From Streptomyces lydicus (GTDB lineage: Bacteria; Actinomycetota; Actinomycetes; Streptomycetales; Streptomycetaceae): a stretch of 64,000 nucleotides of DNA. The DNA lies in the NCBI RefSeq assembly GCF_001729485.1, contig NZ_CP017157.1:6076001-6140000 (forward strand), given 5' to 3'. Every line of letters starts with the position of its first letter. Within the stretch, counting starts at the first letter, position 1. Below are positions 27,248 to 37,800 of the stretch, piece after piece. The notes beneath the pieces were generated by a model. It ran no database searches, was not told the origin of the DNA, and saw nothing but the letters and a program-made list of their open reading frames with translations. Both the position numbers and the translations under genes were made by a program.

Positions 27248-27597
27248 CGCCGGCCCTCACCGGCGCGCCCGTCAGCGCACCGGCCGTCCGCTTCGCCGGC
27301 CACCACGATGAGCGCCGTGCCCTTGGCGAGGTCGATGCCGGCACGGGGCGGCGCACCGTCGCTCTCGTCGTCCCGCCGCAGCAGTTCCACCCTCCGCTGC
27401 TCCAGCTCCACCGTCTTGTTTCCGTTCACGACCGCCGTGAACTCATCGAAGGCGACGGTCGACCACGACGGCCCCGTGCGCCTGCGGAGCCACGGGACCA
27501 GGCCGAGTCCCGTGACCCGCCGCCACGCGCTCTCCACCAGGGCGAACAAGGCCAGCAGAGCAGCGAACGCCGGGAACGACATGAGCAGAACCGTCAC
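27244..27597 (-). CDS. DUF6191-like membrane-anchored protein
   Basis: 117 aa, GTG start preceded by GAGGAG at seven bases. One N-terminal hydrophobic helix (SFPAFAALLALFALVESAW) anchors a soluble tail containing FDEFTAVVNGNKTVELEQRRVELLRRDDESDGAPP, the recognisable part of the DUF6191 family. The last 15 residues are Gly/Arg-rich and probably disordered. It is coupled to the DUF3995 gene. The role is unknown. Confidence 0.75.
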   Translation of the reverse strand: MTVLLMSFPAFAALLALFALVESAWRRVTGLGLVPWLRRRTGPSWSTVAFDEFTAVVNGNKTVELEQRRVELLRRDDESDGAPPRAGIDLAKGTALIVVAGEADGRCADGRAGEGRR

Positions 27598-27991
27598 GGT
27601 GGGACTCCTCTCGCTGATTGCCCCGGGCTCACTGTTCCGGGTCCGCAGCGGGCGGGAATCAGACCGGCGCATGATCCGCCTCCCCCGTGCGGCGGAGGCG
27701 CTGCCGTGCTCAGCCCTCCTCGGGGGGCGGCGGCGGGGTGGGCGCCCCCCGGGGGCGGGGCGATCCTCGGGTACGTCCGGGTGGTGGCCGTGGCCGTGGT
27801 GGCGCCGGCGGCGGGCCGCGCGCCGGGGGCGTCGTCCCGCAGGAGGGCGTCTCCGGAGCGGTCGGTGAGGGCGGCCGCGACGGTCGTCCACAGGCCCGGG
27901 AGACGGCCTTGACAGTGCTTCGCGGGCGGAGAAGCCTGGTCCTTTCGGCAGTTGCCGGAAGTCGGGGGAAACCGGGGGAATCGGGGGACTC
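27598..27991. other. Divergent intergenic region, nothing recognised
   Basis: 394 bp between the DUF6191 gene and the lipoprotein gene, holding both promoters. It includes a G-run-rich part around 27720-27770. No gene is supported. Confidence 0.5.
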
Positions 27992-29017
27992 ATGACGAGG
28001 TACACGACTGTGCGCGCGTCGGGTGGGACGCGAGGAATGCACGAAAGACGAACGGTGTTCCGCGGGCGCCGGGCCGCCGGTTTCGGCGCCGCGGCCCTCG
28101 CGCTGGCCCTTGCGCTGACGGCCTGTTCGTCGGACGGGGGGAGCGAGGCGTCGGCGGGCGGCAGCGGGGGCTCGGCGGCCGCCCCGTCGGCGGCGACCGA
28201 CCCGACGCCGCCCCCGACGCCGACGGTCGACCCGGCCACCTACCGCCACGCCCTGAGCGGGGCGCTCGGCCCGCTCGACAGCGCGCTGCGCGCGGTGGAC
28301 CGGGCGGGTGAGGGCGGCGCGCTGAACAGGGCGCTGGACACCGCGGCCGCCCGGGCCGACGCGGCCGCCGACGCCCTCCAGACCACCAGGGCACCCGACG
28401 ACGCCACCGCCGGCAACAGTCAACTCGCCTCTGCGCTACGGGCGTTGGGGCAGGACCTGAAGAGCGCGCGGGGTGACGGCGGACGGTGCGCCACCTCGCC
28501 GCGGGTCGAACTGGGCACGGCCCAGAGCCCGAAGAGCGTCCAGGAGGCCGGGCGGTCGCTGACCGCGCTCGGCTACGACGCCGCGCTGCGCCTGCCGCGC
28601 ACGGAGCAGGCCAAGCACCGCCGGCTCGCCAACGGCACGCTCATCCGCGACGGCAGCCGGGGCGGGCTGGGGCGACTGACGATCAGGAACGGCACCGGCA
28701 CGGACGCGGTGGTGACGCTGACCCGCGGCACCCGGACGGCCTTCTCGGTGTATGTCCGCCAGGGCTCCGACACGACGATACGCAGCGTCAACAGCGGTTC
28801 GTACACGGTGTACTTCACCACCGGCGAGGACTGGAACAGCGCCAGGAGCTCCTTCACCCGCGGGTGCAGCTTCGAGAAGTTCGACGACAAGGCGAACTTC
28901 CGTACCGTCCGGGTCACCGGCGGCACGCAGTACACGGTGCTGACGTTCACCCTGAACAAGGTGATCGGCGGCAACGCGACGACGAGCCGGGTACCGCCGG
29001 GCGAGTTCCCTTCGTGA
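27992..29017 (+). CDS. Secreted lipoprotein, unknown function
   Basis: 341 aa. A signal peptide with twin arginines and a long alanine/leucine core ends in the lipobox LTAC-SS, so the mature protein is lipid-anchored outside the membrane. A low-complexity Ser/Gly/Ala/Pro linker (about 45 residues) follows, then a helical region rich in Ala (about 80-170). The C-terminal beta-rich domain contains LTIRNGTGTDAVVTLTRGTRTAFSVYV, SGSYTVYFTTGEDWN and FTRGCSFEKFDD. The start at 27992 has GGGGG upstream. The ATG at 28037 would give a shorter, more usual signal peptide and is an alternative. The family is not recognised. Confidence 0.8.
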   Translation: MTRYTTVRASGGTRGMHERRTVFRGRRAAGFGAAALALALALTACSSDGGSEASAGGSGGSAAAPSAATDPTPPPTPTVDPATYRHALSGALGPLDSALRAVDRAGEGGALNRALDTAAARADAAADALQTTRAPDDATAGNSQLASALRALGQDLKSARGDGGRCATSPRVELGTAQSPKSVQEAGRSLTALGYDAALRLPRTEQAKHRRLANGTLIRDGSRGGLGRLTIRNGTGTDAVVTLTRGTRTAFSVYVRQGSDTTIRSVNSGSYTVYFTTGEDWNSARSSFTRGCSFEKFDDKANFRTVRVTGGTQYTVLTFTLNKVIGGNATTSRVPPGEFPS

Positions 29018-29074
29018 CGGGCCGGTCCGGGCCGCTGCCGGCGCGGCGGCCCGGGCTCGGTATCGTGACGCCGC

Positions 29075-29608
29075 GTGGGTGACAGCACATGGTGGACCTT
29101 GGCGATCGCGGCGGTGACCGGCGGCACGGCCGTGCTGGCCAGTTGGGTGTCCAGCCGCGGCGCCACCCGGGCCGCGCGGATCCAGGCCGAGAGCACGGCC
29201 CGCGCGCAGCGCGCCGAGCGGCTGCGCGAGAGTCGGCGCACCGCCTACCTGGACCTGATCGAACAGGCCCACCGCATGGGCGAGTTGTTCTGGGAGATCT
29301 CCGCGGTGCTGCGGCTGCCGCGCTCGCAGGCCCGTACCGCCACGCTCGGTGAGCTGCGCGACCGGGAGGTCGCCGAGTACCTCAGGATCCGGCGCTGCGC
29401 CCGGGTCGTCGAACTGGAGGGCCCCGCCCCGGCCGCCGCCGCGGCGCTCGCCCTCCAGAAGGCGACCGGTCCCTTCCACGCGGCCGTCACGGCGGAAATC
29501 GCCGGTGACGCCGACGGCTCGGACGCCTTCGACGCGGGCTACCGCCCGTTCTGGGCGGCGCTGGAGACGTTCGTGGACGCGGCGCGGGAGGCGCACCAGT
29601 ACGGGTGA
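29075..29608 (+). CDS. Membrane-anchored coiled-coil hypothetical protein
   Basis: 177 aa, GTG start. An N-terminal transmembrane segment (WWTLAIAAVTGGTAVLASWV) is followed by a strongly helical, charged region (ARAQRAERLRESRRTAYLDLIEQAHRM) that looks like a coiled coil. The rest is Ala-rich helix. Such small anchored proteins are common in Streptomyces and have no assigned function. It lies 57 bp after the lipoprotein gene, same strand, and is convergent with the PP2C phosphatase gene. Confidence 0.7.
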   Translation: MGDSTWWTLAIAAVTGGTAVLASWVSSRGATRAARIQAESTARAQRAERLRESRRTAYLDLIEQAHRMGELFWEISAVLRLPRSQARTATLGELRDREVAEYLRIRRCARVVELEGPAPAAAAALALQKATGPFHAAVTAEIAGDADGSDAFDAGYRPFWAALETFVDAAREAHQYG

Positions 29609-29636
29609 ACGGTGCGGCGGCGGCAGCGCCCTCGCT

Positions 29637-30857
29637 TCACGGGGACGGCGGCCCGTCGGTCCCGTGCGGCGCGATCGCCAGGATGGCCACGTCGTCGTGG
29701 AAGACCCGGGTGTGACGGGGCAGGTCGGTGTTGAGGAAGTCGATGACCTCGTCGGGGCCGGGGGCGGCGCCGTCGCCGAAGCGGTGCCGGAGGCGGTCGA
29801 GGAGCGGGTAGAAGACGCCGTTGTGGTCGCGGGCCTCGATCAGGCCGTCGGTGCACAGCAGGAGGACGTCGCCGGGGGTGAAGGGGTGGGTGTAGGCGAC
29901 GGGCTCCTCGTCGGCGAGGGTGCCGAGGCCCAGCGGAAGGGCCGGCGGACCGGTGAGGGCGGTGACCCGGCCGCCGGAGATCAGGACCGGCTCGATGTGG
30001 CCGTGGTTGACGATCGTCACCCGGCCGGATCGGGCTGCGTACTCGACCAGGGCGGCGGTGACGAACAGTTCGTTGTCGCGCAGCTCGTCGGCCTCGCGTG
30101 CCATCCGCCGCTCCATACGGGCCGCGACGGCCAGCAGGTCGCCGCCGTCGTCAACGGCCTCGCGGAAGCTGCCGAGGAGGGCGGCGACGGTGCGGACGGC
30201 CTTCAGTCCCTTGCCGCGGACGTCACCGATGATCGCGCGCTCGCCGGCCTCGGTGGCGCGGATGTCGTACAGGTCCCCGCCGACCATGGTGCCGACCTCA
30301 CCGGAGCGGTAGAGACCCGCCGCGAGGACGCGCCCGACCTCGTGCGGCACCGGGCGCAGCAGGGTGCGCATCAGCGCCTCGGCCACCGAGTGGGCGCGCA
30401 CCAGGTGCCGTTCCTGGCGCTGCCGGTGGGCGGCCAGCGCCACACCGAGCAGGCCGACCAGGCCGGTGTCGAGGTACGCGGCCACGTGGTGGGTCTCCCA
30501 CAGCTGGTGGAGGTTGTGGCCGGTGCAGCACGGGGTGCCGGCCACCACGCCCTCCAGGACGAGCGCGCAGAGCGTGACGGCGGCGACGCCGAGCGGGCCG
30601 AGGGCGTAGGCGGCGACCATGGGCAGCGCGATCAGCAGGAAGCTCACCGCCCAGTCCGTGGGCGTCACGGCCTCCAGCACCATGACGAACACGAGGTAGG
30701 CGAGCGGCAGCCAGCGCATCCACGCGGGGCGCCGGGGCGCCTCGAAGCCGCTGTTCTCCACGGTCCCCGCGCGCGTCCCGGCCGGGCCGCCGCGGTCCGG
30801 CCGGCGCTCGCGAGGCATCCGTTCGAGCGCCGGCTCACCCGGTCCCGATCTGTACAC
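29637..30857 (-). CDS. Membrane PP2C/SpoIIE-type serine phosphatase
   Basis: 406 aa. After a basic, disordered N-terminus come about four transmembrane helices (residues 45-150). The cytoplasmic PPM phosphatase domain has metal-binding motifs VGGDLYDI, IIGDVRGKGL, LLCTDGLIEAR and a final FHDDVAILAI. The GTG start at 30857 is chosen for AGGAG five bases upstream. The TTG at 30884 is less likely. These phosphatases usually act on anti-sigma factor antagonists. The gene lies 112 bp downstream of mtnP on the same strand but is probably a separate unit. Confidence 0.88.
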   Translation of the reverse strand: MYRSGPGEPALERMPRERRPDRGGPAGTRAGTVENSGFEAPRRPAWMRWLPLAYLVFVMVLEAVTPTDWAVSFLLIALPMVAAYALGPLGVAAVTLCALVLEGVVAGTPCCTGHNLHQLWETHHVAAYLDTGLVGLLGVALAAHRQRQERHLVRAHSVAEALMRTLLRPVPHEVGRVLAAGLYRSGEVGTMVGGDLYDIRATEAGERAIIGDVRGKGLKAVRTVAALLGSFREAVDDGGDLLAVAARMERRMAREADELRDNELFVTAALVEYAARSGRVTIVNHGHIEPVLISGGRVTALTGPPALPLGLGTLADEEPVAYTHPFTPGDVLLLCTDGLIEARDHNGVFYPLLDRLRHRFGDGAAPGPDEVIDFLNTDLPRHTRVFHDDVAILAIAPHGTDGPPSP

Positions 30858-30969
30858 GCGGGCTCCTGATACGACCGTGATCAAGAGCCTCAGCCTCGCG
30901 TGCCCGGAGGGCCGGGCCCCGCCATTACGCCGTCGGCGGGCATGTCCCGGGACCCGGCCGGTGCGGTGG

Positions 30970-31791
30970 TCAGGGCAGCGGGAAGGGCAGGTCGATGCCC
31001 GCGAGGGTGTCGGGGCAGGCGCAGGTGCGCTCCTTGGGGAGGCGGTCGAGGGTTTCCAGGACCAGGGCGCGCAGCCGCTCGGTGTTCTGGGCGAAGACCT
31101 TGAAGACCTCTTCCTGCGAGACGCTCTGGTGCGCGTCGATGCCCGCGTCGAGGTCGGTGACCAGGGCCACCGCGGTGTAGCAGAGGGCGAGTTCGCGGGC
31201 GAGCACCGCCTCGGGGTGTCCGGTCATGTTGACCAGCGACCAGCCCGCGGCGGCGTACCACTGCGATTCGGCGCGGGTGGAGAACCGCGGCCCCTGGATG
31301 ACGACCATGGTGCCGCCGTCCGTGGCCCCGGCCCCGGTCGCGGCGGCCGCCTCCAGCACCGCCTCCCTGCCGTGCGCGCAGTAGGGGTCGGAGAACGAGA
31401 CGTGCACCGCGCCCTCCTCGTAGAAGGTCTGCGTCCGGCCGCTCGTGCGGTCCACCAGCTGGTCGGGGACGACGACGGAGCCGGGGCCCAGCTCGGGGCG
31501 GAGCGAGCCGACCGCGCACGGGGCGAGGATCTGTCGGACGCCCAGCGAGCGCAGCGCCCAGAGGTTCGCCCGGTAGTTGATCCGGTGCGGCGGCAGGGCG
31601 TGGCCGCTTCCGTGGCGCGGCAGGAAGGCGACCCGCCGGCCGCCGATCTCGCTGAGGGTGATCGCGTCGGACGGCTCGCCGTAGGGGGTGTCGACGGTGT
31701 GGCGCTCGGCGTCCGCGAGGAGTTCGTAGAAGCCGCTGCCGCCGATCACGGCGAGCTCGGCGGTGGGGGCGGTGGTTCCGGTGCTGGTCAT
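30970..31791 (-). CDS. mtnP: S-methyl-5'-thioadenosine phosphorylase
   Basis: 273-aa trimeric-type purine nucleoside phosphorylase of the MTAP branch. It has the phosphate loop IGGSGFYE, FLPRHGSGH, HRINYRANLWALRSLG, CAVGSL, QGPRFSTRAESQWY, NMTGHPEAVLARE and TDLDAG. The Asp in TDLDAG is the residue expected for a 6-aminopurine, favouring adenine over hypoxanthine nucleosides. It splits methylthioadenosine (and potentially 5'-deoxyadenosine) into adenine and methylthioribose-1-phosphate. It is the last gene of the NRPS-mtn transcription unit, 14 bp after mtnC. The longer frame covering mtnC/mtnD is an extension only. Confidence 0.9.
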   Translation of the reverse strand: MTSTGTTAPTAELAVIGGSGFYELLADAERHTVDTPYGEPSDAITLSEIGGRRVAFLPRHGSGHALPPHRINYRANLWALRSLGVRQILAPCAVGSLRPELGPGSVVVPDQLVDRTSGRTQTFYEEGAVHVSFSDPYCAHGREAVLEAAAATGAGATDGGTMVVIQGPRFSTRAESQWYAAAGWSLVNMTGHPEAVLARELALCYTAVALVTDLDAGIDAHQSVSQEEVFKVFAQNTERLRALVLETLDRLPKERTCACPDTLAGIDLPFPLP

Positions 31792-31805
31792 GTGTCCTGT
31801 CCGGG

Positions 31806-32543
31806 TCAGGGCGCCGCGGGGGCGGGATCGTGGTCGGGGTCGGTGGGCAGGTGCAGTGCGGTCAGGTCGCCGAGGACGGGGTGGCCGTCGACGGCGGTGC
31901 CGCGGGGGTCGTCCGGGCGGCGTACGGCGAGGGTCTGCCAGCCGGCTCCGGCGGCGGCGTCCAGTTCGGCCGCCACGTCGCTGAGGAAGAGCGTGTGGCC
32001 GGGTGGCACCGCCAGGGCGCGGCTGATCGTGCGGTAGGAGTCCGGCTCGCGCTTGGGGCCGGCGGTCGTCAGGTCGAAGTAGCCGTCCAGCAGGCCGGTC
32101 AGATCGCCGTGGTTGCTGTGGGCGAACCAGTTGCGCTGGGCGGCCGCCGAACCGGAGGAGTAGATGTGGCGCTCGATGCCGGCGGCCTGCCAGCGGGCCA
32201 GCGCCTCCGGTACGTCGTCGTAGACGTGTCCGTGCAGGGAGCCGTCGGCGTAGCCCGCCGCCCAGATCTCGCCCTGAAGTGCCTTGAGCGGGGCCGCTTT
32301 GACGTCGGCGTCGGTCCAGGCGTGCAGCGCGGCGACCGCGCCGGCCTCGTCGAGGCCCGGTGCCCCGGTCGTGGTGCGGATGTCCTCCAGGGTGCGCGTC
32401 CACCGGGGTTCGCCGCGATGGGCGGCGAACCAGGCGGCGAAGCGCTCGCGCGCGTACGGGAAGAGCACCGTGTGGACGTGGTCGGCGGAGCCGGTGGTGC
32501 CCTCGATGTCCAGGACGACGGCGCGTACGGGGGCGCGGCTCAC
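31806..32543 (-). CDS. mtnC: Enolase-phosphatase E1 (acireductone synthase)
   Basis: 245-aa HAD-superfamily enzyme. Motif I VLDIEGTTG, motif II YSSGSA, motif III lysine in GPKREPDSY and motif IV LFLSDVAAELDAA are all present, with the long cap between I and II characteristic of MtnC. It converts diketo-methylthiopentyl phosphate to acireductone by enolisation and dephosphorylation. The GTG start overlaps the mtnD stop (GTGA), giving tight coupling. Confidence 0.92.
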   Translation of the reverse strand: MSRAPVRAVVLDIEGTTGSADHVHTVLFPYARERFAAWFAAHRGEPRWTRTLEDIRTTTGAPGLDEAGAVAALHAWTDADVKAAPLKALQGEIWAAGYADGSLHGHVYDDVPEALARWQAAGIERHIYSSGSAAAQRNWFAHSNHGDLTGLLDGYFDLTTAGPKREPDSYRTISRALAVPPGHTLFLSDVAAELDAAAGAGWQTLAVRRPDDPRGTAVDGHPVLGDLTALHLPTDPDHDPAPAAP

Positions 32544-33133
32544 CGGGCCGCCGGCCGCTGCGCGGGGGCGACGAGCTCGTCGAGGGAGGGGAAGGAGCGG
32601 GCGAGGGGATCGGCGGTGAAGTCCCCGACCCAGCCGTCCTCCTCCTCGAAGAAGCGGATGGCCGCGAAGTCGGGGCGGGTGCCCATGTCGAACCAGTGCC
32701 GGGTGCCGGCCGGCACCGAGAGCAGGTCGCCCGCCTCGCAGACCGTGGCGAAGACCCGGTCGCCGAGGTGGAGGTAGAAGCAGCCGCGGCCGTGGGCGAA
32801 GAACCGCACCTCGTTCTCGGCGTGCCGGTGCTCCTCCAGGAAGGTGGTGCGGGCCTTGGCGGCCCGCGCGGCGCTCTCCGGGTCGTCGGACGGGTGCAGC
32901 CGGGCCACGTCCACGACGCGGAAGCCGTGCCGGTCGCACAGCTCACCGACCTCCGCGCGATAGCGGTCCAGCAGCTCGTCGCTGTCGTCCTCCGGGGCGA
33001 CCGGGCCGCGGACCGGCCAGTGGTTCAGCTCGACGCCGTGGCCGGCGAGTTCGCCGGCGATGGTGGCGGCGTCGGTGGTGCGCAGCAGCACGGTGCCCGG
33101 TGCGTCGTCCGGCATCAGCTGAAGGAGCGTCAT
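32540..33133 (-). CDS. mtnD: Acireductone dioxygenase
   Basis: 197-aa cupin. The metal ligands are visible as EEHRHAENEVRFF (His-x-His-x3-Glu) and a later His in GTRHWFDMG. The C-terminus carries FEEEDGWVGDF. The Fe form yields ketomethylthiobutyrate and formate, the methionine-salvage outcome. A Ni-bound form would divert to methylthiopropionate and CO. The ATG at 33133 overlaps the mtnAB stop (ATGA). A longer frame to 33250 was rejected because it would run through the end of mtnAB. Confidence 0.92.
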   Translation of the reverse strand: MTLLQLMPDDAPGTVLLRTTDAATIAGELAGHGVELNHWPVRGPVAPEDDSDELLDRYRAEVGELCDRHGFRVVDVARLHPSDDPESAARAAKARTTFLEEHRHAENEVRFFAHGRGCFYLHLGDRVFATVCEAGDLLSVPAGTRHWFDMGTRPDFAAIRFFEEEDGWVGDFTADPLARSFPSLDELVAPAQRPAAR

Positions 33134-34854
33134 GCGGTCTGTCCCTCCCAGGGCGTGGTCTCGGGCACGGTCTCGGGCGAGACCGCGGCGGCCCGGGCCG
33201 GCCGGTTGCCGGCGTCGAGCAGCACGAGTTGGCAGATCGCCTCCAGGCACTCCAACCGGTTGCGCGCCTGCGCCAGATCGCGGCCCCAGACCGTGACCCC
33301 GTGCTCGGCGATGAGCAGCGCGGGCGGAGCGTCCGGCCGGTCCCGCAGGTGGGCCGCCACCTCGGTGGCTATCCTCCCGACATCCGCGTGGTTGGGGAAG
33401 ACGGGAATTTCGGTGCCGGACGGATCGGCGAGGCCCAGGCCCTTGAGGAGTTCGAAGTCGCGCAGCGGCAGCCCGGTCCGGCCGGCCCCGGCCGTCTCCC
33501 GGGACCGGCGGCCGGCCACCGCCGTCGTGTAGGGGGCGTGCACGTGGATGACGGCCCGGGCGTCGGTGGTGCGGTACACCGCGGCGTGGATGGCGGTCTC
33601 CGCGGAGGCGCGGGGGCCGTCGGGGTCGACCGGCTGCGCGGTACCGGCGTCCACGGCGACCATGTCACGGCCGGTCAGTTCGCCCTTGTCCCGCCCGCTG
33701 GCGGTGATCAGCGCGGTCGGTTCCGCGGGGTCCGGGCGGACGGATATGTTGCCCGAGGTGCCGGGCATCCAGCCGCGCTCGTAGAGGGTGCGGGCCATGG
33801 CGGCCACCGCGTCGCCGAGCCGGGGCGCGTCGGGGACCGCCGCGGGCTCCTCGCGCGGCCGGACGACCCGGCTCTCGGAGACGATCGCGGTGATCAGCTC
33901 GGCCGGCGTGACGTCGAAGGCGGGGTTGAAGACGGCGGTTCCGGCCGGGGCCACCGGGGCGCCGGCGCACTCGGTGACCTCCGCCGCACCGCGCTCCTCG
34001 ATCTTGATCCCGGCACCGGTCGCCAGGTCGGGGTCCCGGGTGGACTCGGGCGCGATCACCAGGAACGGGACCGCGTGGCGGGCCGCGGCCACCGCGATGC
34101 CGTACGTACCGATCTTGTTCGCCACGTCCCCGTTGGCGGCTATGCGGTCGGCGCCGACCAGGACGCAGTCCACCATGCCGGTGGCGAGCGCGGCGGCGGC
34201 CGCCGAGTCGACGCACAGCCGGTGCGGTACGCCCGCCTCGCGCAGTTCCCAGGCGGTGAGGCGGGCGCCCTGCAGCAGCGGGCGGGTCTCGTCGACGAGG
34301 ACCTCGGCCACCCGCCCCCGGGCGGCGAGTTCGAGTATCACGCCGAGGGCGGTGCCGATCGCGGTGGTGGCCAGCCGGCCGGTGTTGCAGTGGGTGAGCA
34401 GCCGCAGCGGCCGGTCGGGCAGCAGGCCGACGAGCAGGTCCGCCGCGCGCCGCACCATCGCCCCGTTCACCTCCGCGTCCTCGCGCAGCATGGCCAGCCC
34501 CTCGTCGAGGACGGCCCGGTGGCCCTCGTCGAGGCGGGTGAGCACCCGGCGGACGGCCCACTCCAGGTTGACCGCGGTCGGGCGGGCCGCCACCAGCCGG
34601 CGGGCGTCCTCACGCACCGCCGCCCGGTCGACGCCGCCGCCGGGCAGTCGGTGGCGCAGCGCGGACAGTGCCACGCCGAGGGCGCCCGCCAGGCCGATGG
34701 CCGGTGCGCCGCGGACGGCGAGGGTGGAGACGGCCTCGATGACCTCGTCCACCGTGCGCAGCCGGAGCTGCCGGGTGGCGTGCGGCAGGACGCGCTGATC
34801 GATGGTGACGATCGCGCCGTCCTCCCAGGAGAGCGAGGGCTGCTGGGCGTTCAC
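33130..34854 (-). CDS. mtnAB: Fused MtnA-MtnB: methylthioribose-1-phosphate isomerase and methylthioribulose-1-phosphate dehydratase
   Basis: 574 aa with two complete enzymes in one chain. Residues about 1-340 are MtnA, with RGAPAIG, the catalytic Cys in [10 protein letters not shown] and the catalytic Asp in [20 protein letters not shown]. Residues about 355-574 are MtnB, a class II aldolase-like dehydratase, with GTSGNISVR, the zinc ligands [10 protein letters not shown] and a later HGVTVWG. Both active sites look intact. The GTG start overlaps the stop of the upstream NRPS (GTGA), so this housekeeping-type pathway is translationally coupled to peptide synthesis. The two activities are usually separate genes. 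Confidence 0.9.
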   Translation of the reverse strand: MNAQQPSLSWEDGAIVTIDQRVLPHATRQLRLRTVDEVIEAVSTLAVRGAPAIGLAGALGVALSALRHRLPGGGVDRAAVREDARRLVAARPTAVNLEWAVRRVLTRLDEGHRAVLDEGLAMLREDAEVNGAMVRRAADLLVGLLPDRPLRLLTHCNTGRLATTAIGTALGVILELAARGRVAEVLVDETRPLLQGARLTAWELREAGVPHRLCVDSAAAAALATGMVDCVLVGADRIAANGDVANKIGTYGIAVAAARHAVPFLVIAPESTRDPDLATGAGIKIEERGAAEVTECAGAPVAPAGTAVFNPAFDVTPAELITAIVSESRVVRPREEPAAVPDAPRLGDAVAAMARTLYERGWMPGTSGNISVRPDPAEPTALITASGRDKGELTGRDMVAVDAGTAQPVDPDGPRASAETAIHAAVYRTTDARAVIHVHAPYTTAVAGRRSRETAGAGRTGLPLRDFELLKGLGLADPSGTEIPVFPNHADVGRIATEVAAHLRDRPDAPPALLIAEHGVTVWGRDLAQARNRLECLEAICQLVLLDAGNRPARAAAVSPETVPETTPWEGQTA

Positions 34855-37800
34855 GGGGACTCCAGGGGTTCGGTGGCCTTCAGCGCGGCCTCGATGACCG
34901 GCCCGGCCTCCGCCAAGGCGTCCGCCGTGACGATGCCGGTGTGGTCGCAGGCGACGGCGTAGCTGTCCACCCGGCCACCGAGGAGCGGGTGCCAGACCTC
35001 GGACGCGGGACCCGCGGGGTGTTTCGGGGCCGCCGCGTCGAGGAAGAGCACCTGCCCCGGGTATCTGCCCGGGCGGTGCTCCGCCAACGCGCGCACATTG
35101 TGCTGCGCGATCCGGAGCAGGGTGCCGACGGCCCGGTCGTCGAGGGAGCCGAGGGCGCTGCCGGCCGCGCGCAGGGCGGCCGCGAGAGCCGCGGCTCCGG
35201 GCAGGCCGCCCTCATAGGGCGGTTCCGGCGCGGTGATGCCGTCCAGGGCGAGCGGGACCAGGGCGTCCGCGTCGAGCGAGGTGCCCCAGCCGAGCACGTC
35301 GCCGGGGTAGGCGTCGAGCAGCACCAGCAGGGCCGGCGGCTCACCCCGCCCCGCCAGGTCGACCGCCATCTGCTGGGCGACGGTGCCGCCGAACGACCAA
35401 CCGGCCAGGATGTACGGGCCGTTCGGCCGGATCGCGCGCAGCCGCTCCAGATAGCCGGCGGCGAGCTCGCGGACCGTACGGGGGGCGGCCCGGTCCGCGG
35501 TGAGCCGGGGGTCCTGGAGCGCGTGGACCGGGTGACCGGCCGGGATGTGCCGCAGCAGGGCCGCGTAGCACCAGCTCAGGCCGTTCGCCGCGGGGATCAG
35601 GAACACCGGGGTGCGCTCGCCCTCGGCGCGGAAGGTGAGGACCTCGCCGAGGCCCTCCCCGTCGGTGCCCTCGTCCAGCAGGGCGCTCAGTCCGGCGACC
35701 GTCGGCGCCCGGAACACGTCCGGTACGCCGAGGTCCACGCCGAGGGCGGCGCGGATCCGGTGTGCCAGGCGGGTGGCCAGCAGGGAGTGCCCGCCGAGTT
35801 CGAAGAAGCCGTCGTCGATGCCGACCTGGGGTATCCCGAGGACCTCGGCGAACAGCCGGCACAGGACGGATTCGCGGGGGCCGCGCGGGGCCCGGCCGCC
35901 GTCGGCCGCCGCGAACCGCGGGGCGGGCAGCGCCCGGCGGTCGAGCTTCCCGTTGGCGGTCAGCGGGAGGGCGTCGAGCGTCAGCAGCGCCGCGGGCACC
36001 ATGTAGTCGGGCAGCCGGTCGGCGAGCCGGGCGCGGAGTGCGGTGGTGTCGACCGGTGGCCCGGCCGGGTCCGGCACCAGGTAGCCGACCAGCAGTTTGT
36101 CGCCGGTCCGGTCCTCGCGGACGGCGACCGTGGCCTGGCCGACGCCGGGCAGCGCGCTCAACGCGGCCTCGACCTCGGCGGGTTCGACCCGGAAGCCGCG
36201 GATCTTGACCTGGTCGTCGGCCCGTCCGAGGAAGACGAGCCGGCCGTGCGGGTCCCACCGGACCAGGTCGCCGGTGCGGTACATCCGCTCGCCGGGCCCG
36301 CCGAACGGGCAGGCCACGAAGCGCTCGGCGGTCAGCGCGGCGCGCCCGGTGTAGCCGCGGGCGAGCCCGGCGCCGGCCAGGTACAGCTCGCCGGGCACCC
36401 CGGCGGGCACCGGCCGCAGTGCCTCGTCCAGCACGTAGGCGCGGGTGTTGTCCATCGGGCGGCCCAACGGGACGCTCCCGCCGGCCCGTTCGCCGGGCAG
36501 CCAGGACGTCTGGGTGACGCACAGCGTGGTCTCCGTCGGCCCGTACAGCGCCCGTACGACGGTGTCCGGGCAGGCCGCCCGCACCCGGTCGACGGCCTGT
36601 CCGGAGACCGCGTCGCCGCCGGTCAGCACCTCGCGCACGGAGGCGAAGCAGCCGGCGTGGTCCTCCGCTACGGTGCGGAACAGGCCGGCGGTCAGATGGA
36701 CCCGGGTGATGCGGTAGCGGTCGATCAGTCCGGCGAGGGCGTCGCCGTCGGTGGCGCCCGGCGGTGCGACCACCACGCAGCCGCCGGACAGCAGCGTCAC
36801 CCAGATCTCGTAGGTGGCGGCGTCGAAGGCGTGCGGGGCGTGGAAGAGCACCCGGTCGTCCGGGCCGAGGCCCCAGCAGGAGTCCCGGGCCAGGTCCAGT
36901 ACGCCCTGGTGCGTGGTGCCGATGCCCTTCGGCTCGCCGGTCGACCCCGAGGTGTACATGACGTAGGCGAGCTGGTCGGGGTGGACGTCCGGCAGCCCGG
37001 CCGGGGGCGCGGCGGCGTCGGCGGCCGGTGCGCCGACGGTCAGGACGGTGTGCGGTCCGGCGGTGACCGGATGGCCGCGGAACGCCTCGTCCACCAGCAG
37101 TACCGGGCTGCCGGCCTCCTCGACGGCCGCCCGCATCCGCGGTACGGGGTGGGCGGCGTGCAGCGGCAGGTAGGCGGCGCCGGCCTTCAGGACGGCGAGC
37201 TGCGCCACCAGGAGGTCCGCCGACCGCTCCATGAGCAGCGGAACGGGCGCGTCGGCGGACACCCCGGCCGCGATCAGCCGGCGCGCCAACCGCTCGGCGC
37301 GGTCGCTGAGTTGAGCGTAGGTGAGGGTGCGGCCGGCGTCGAGCACGGCGGTGGCGTCGGGTGCGGTGGCCGCCCGGGCGTCGAAGGCCGCGACGAGCGA
37401 GCCCGGCGCGGACGGCCGGACGGCGCCCTGCCACTGCCGGGTCACCTGCGTCAGCTCCGCGTCGGTGAGCAGGTCCAGCTCGCCGACCGGCCGGTCGGGG
37501 TCGGCCGCGGCCCGGTCCAGCAGCCGGAGCAGCCGCTCGCCGAGCGCCCGCGCGGTGGGCTCGTCGAACAGGGCGCTGCTGTACGTCAGGGAGAGCTCCA
37601 GCAGGTCCTCGTCGGGCCGCTCGTCGAACGCGAACTCCAGGTCGAACTTGGCGCCCTGGGCCTGCGCCCGGTCCGTGACGCACGTCGTCCCGGCGAGGTC
37701 CAGGCCGAGGTCGCCGCCGTACGCCCAGGAGAGCATCACCTGGAAGAGCGGGTGGCGGGCGAGCGAGCGGGGCGGCTGGAGCTCCTCGACGAGCCGGTCG

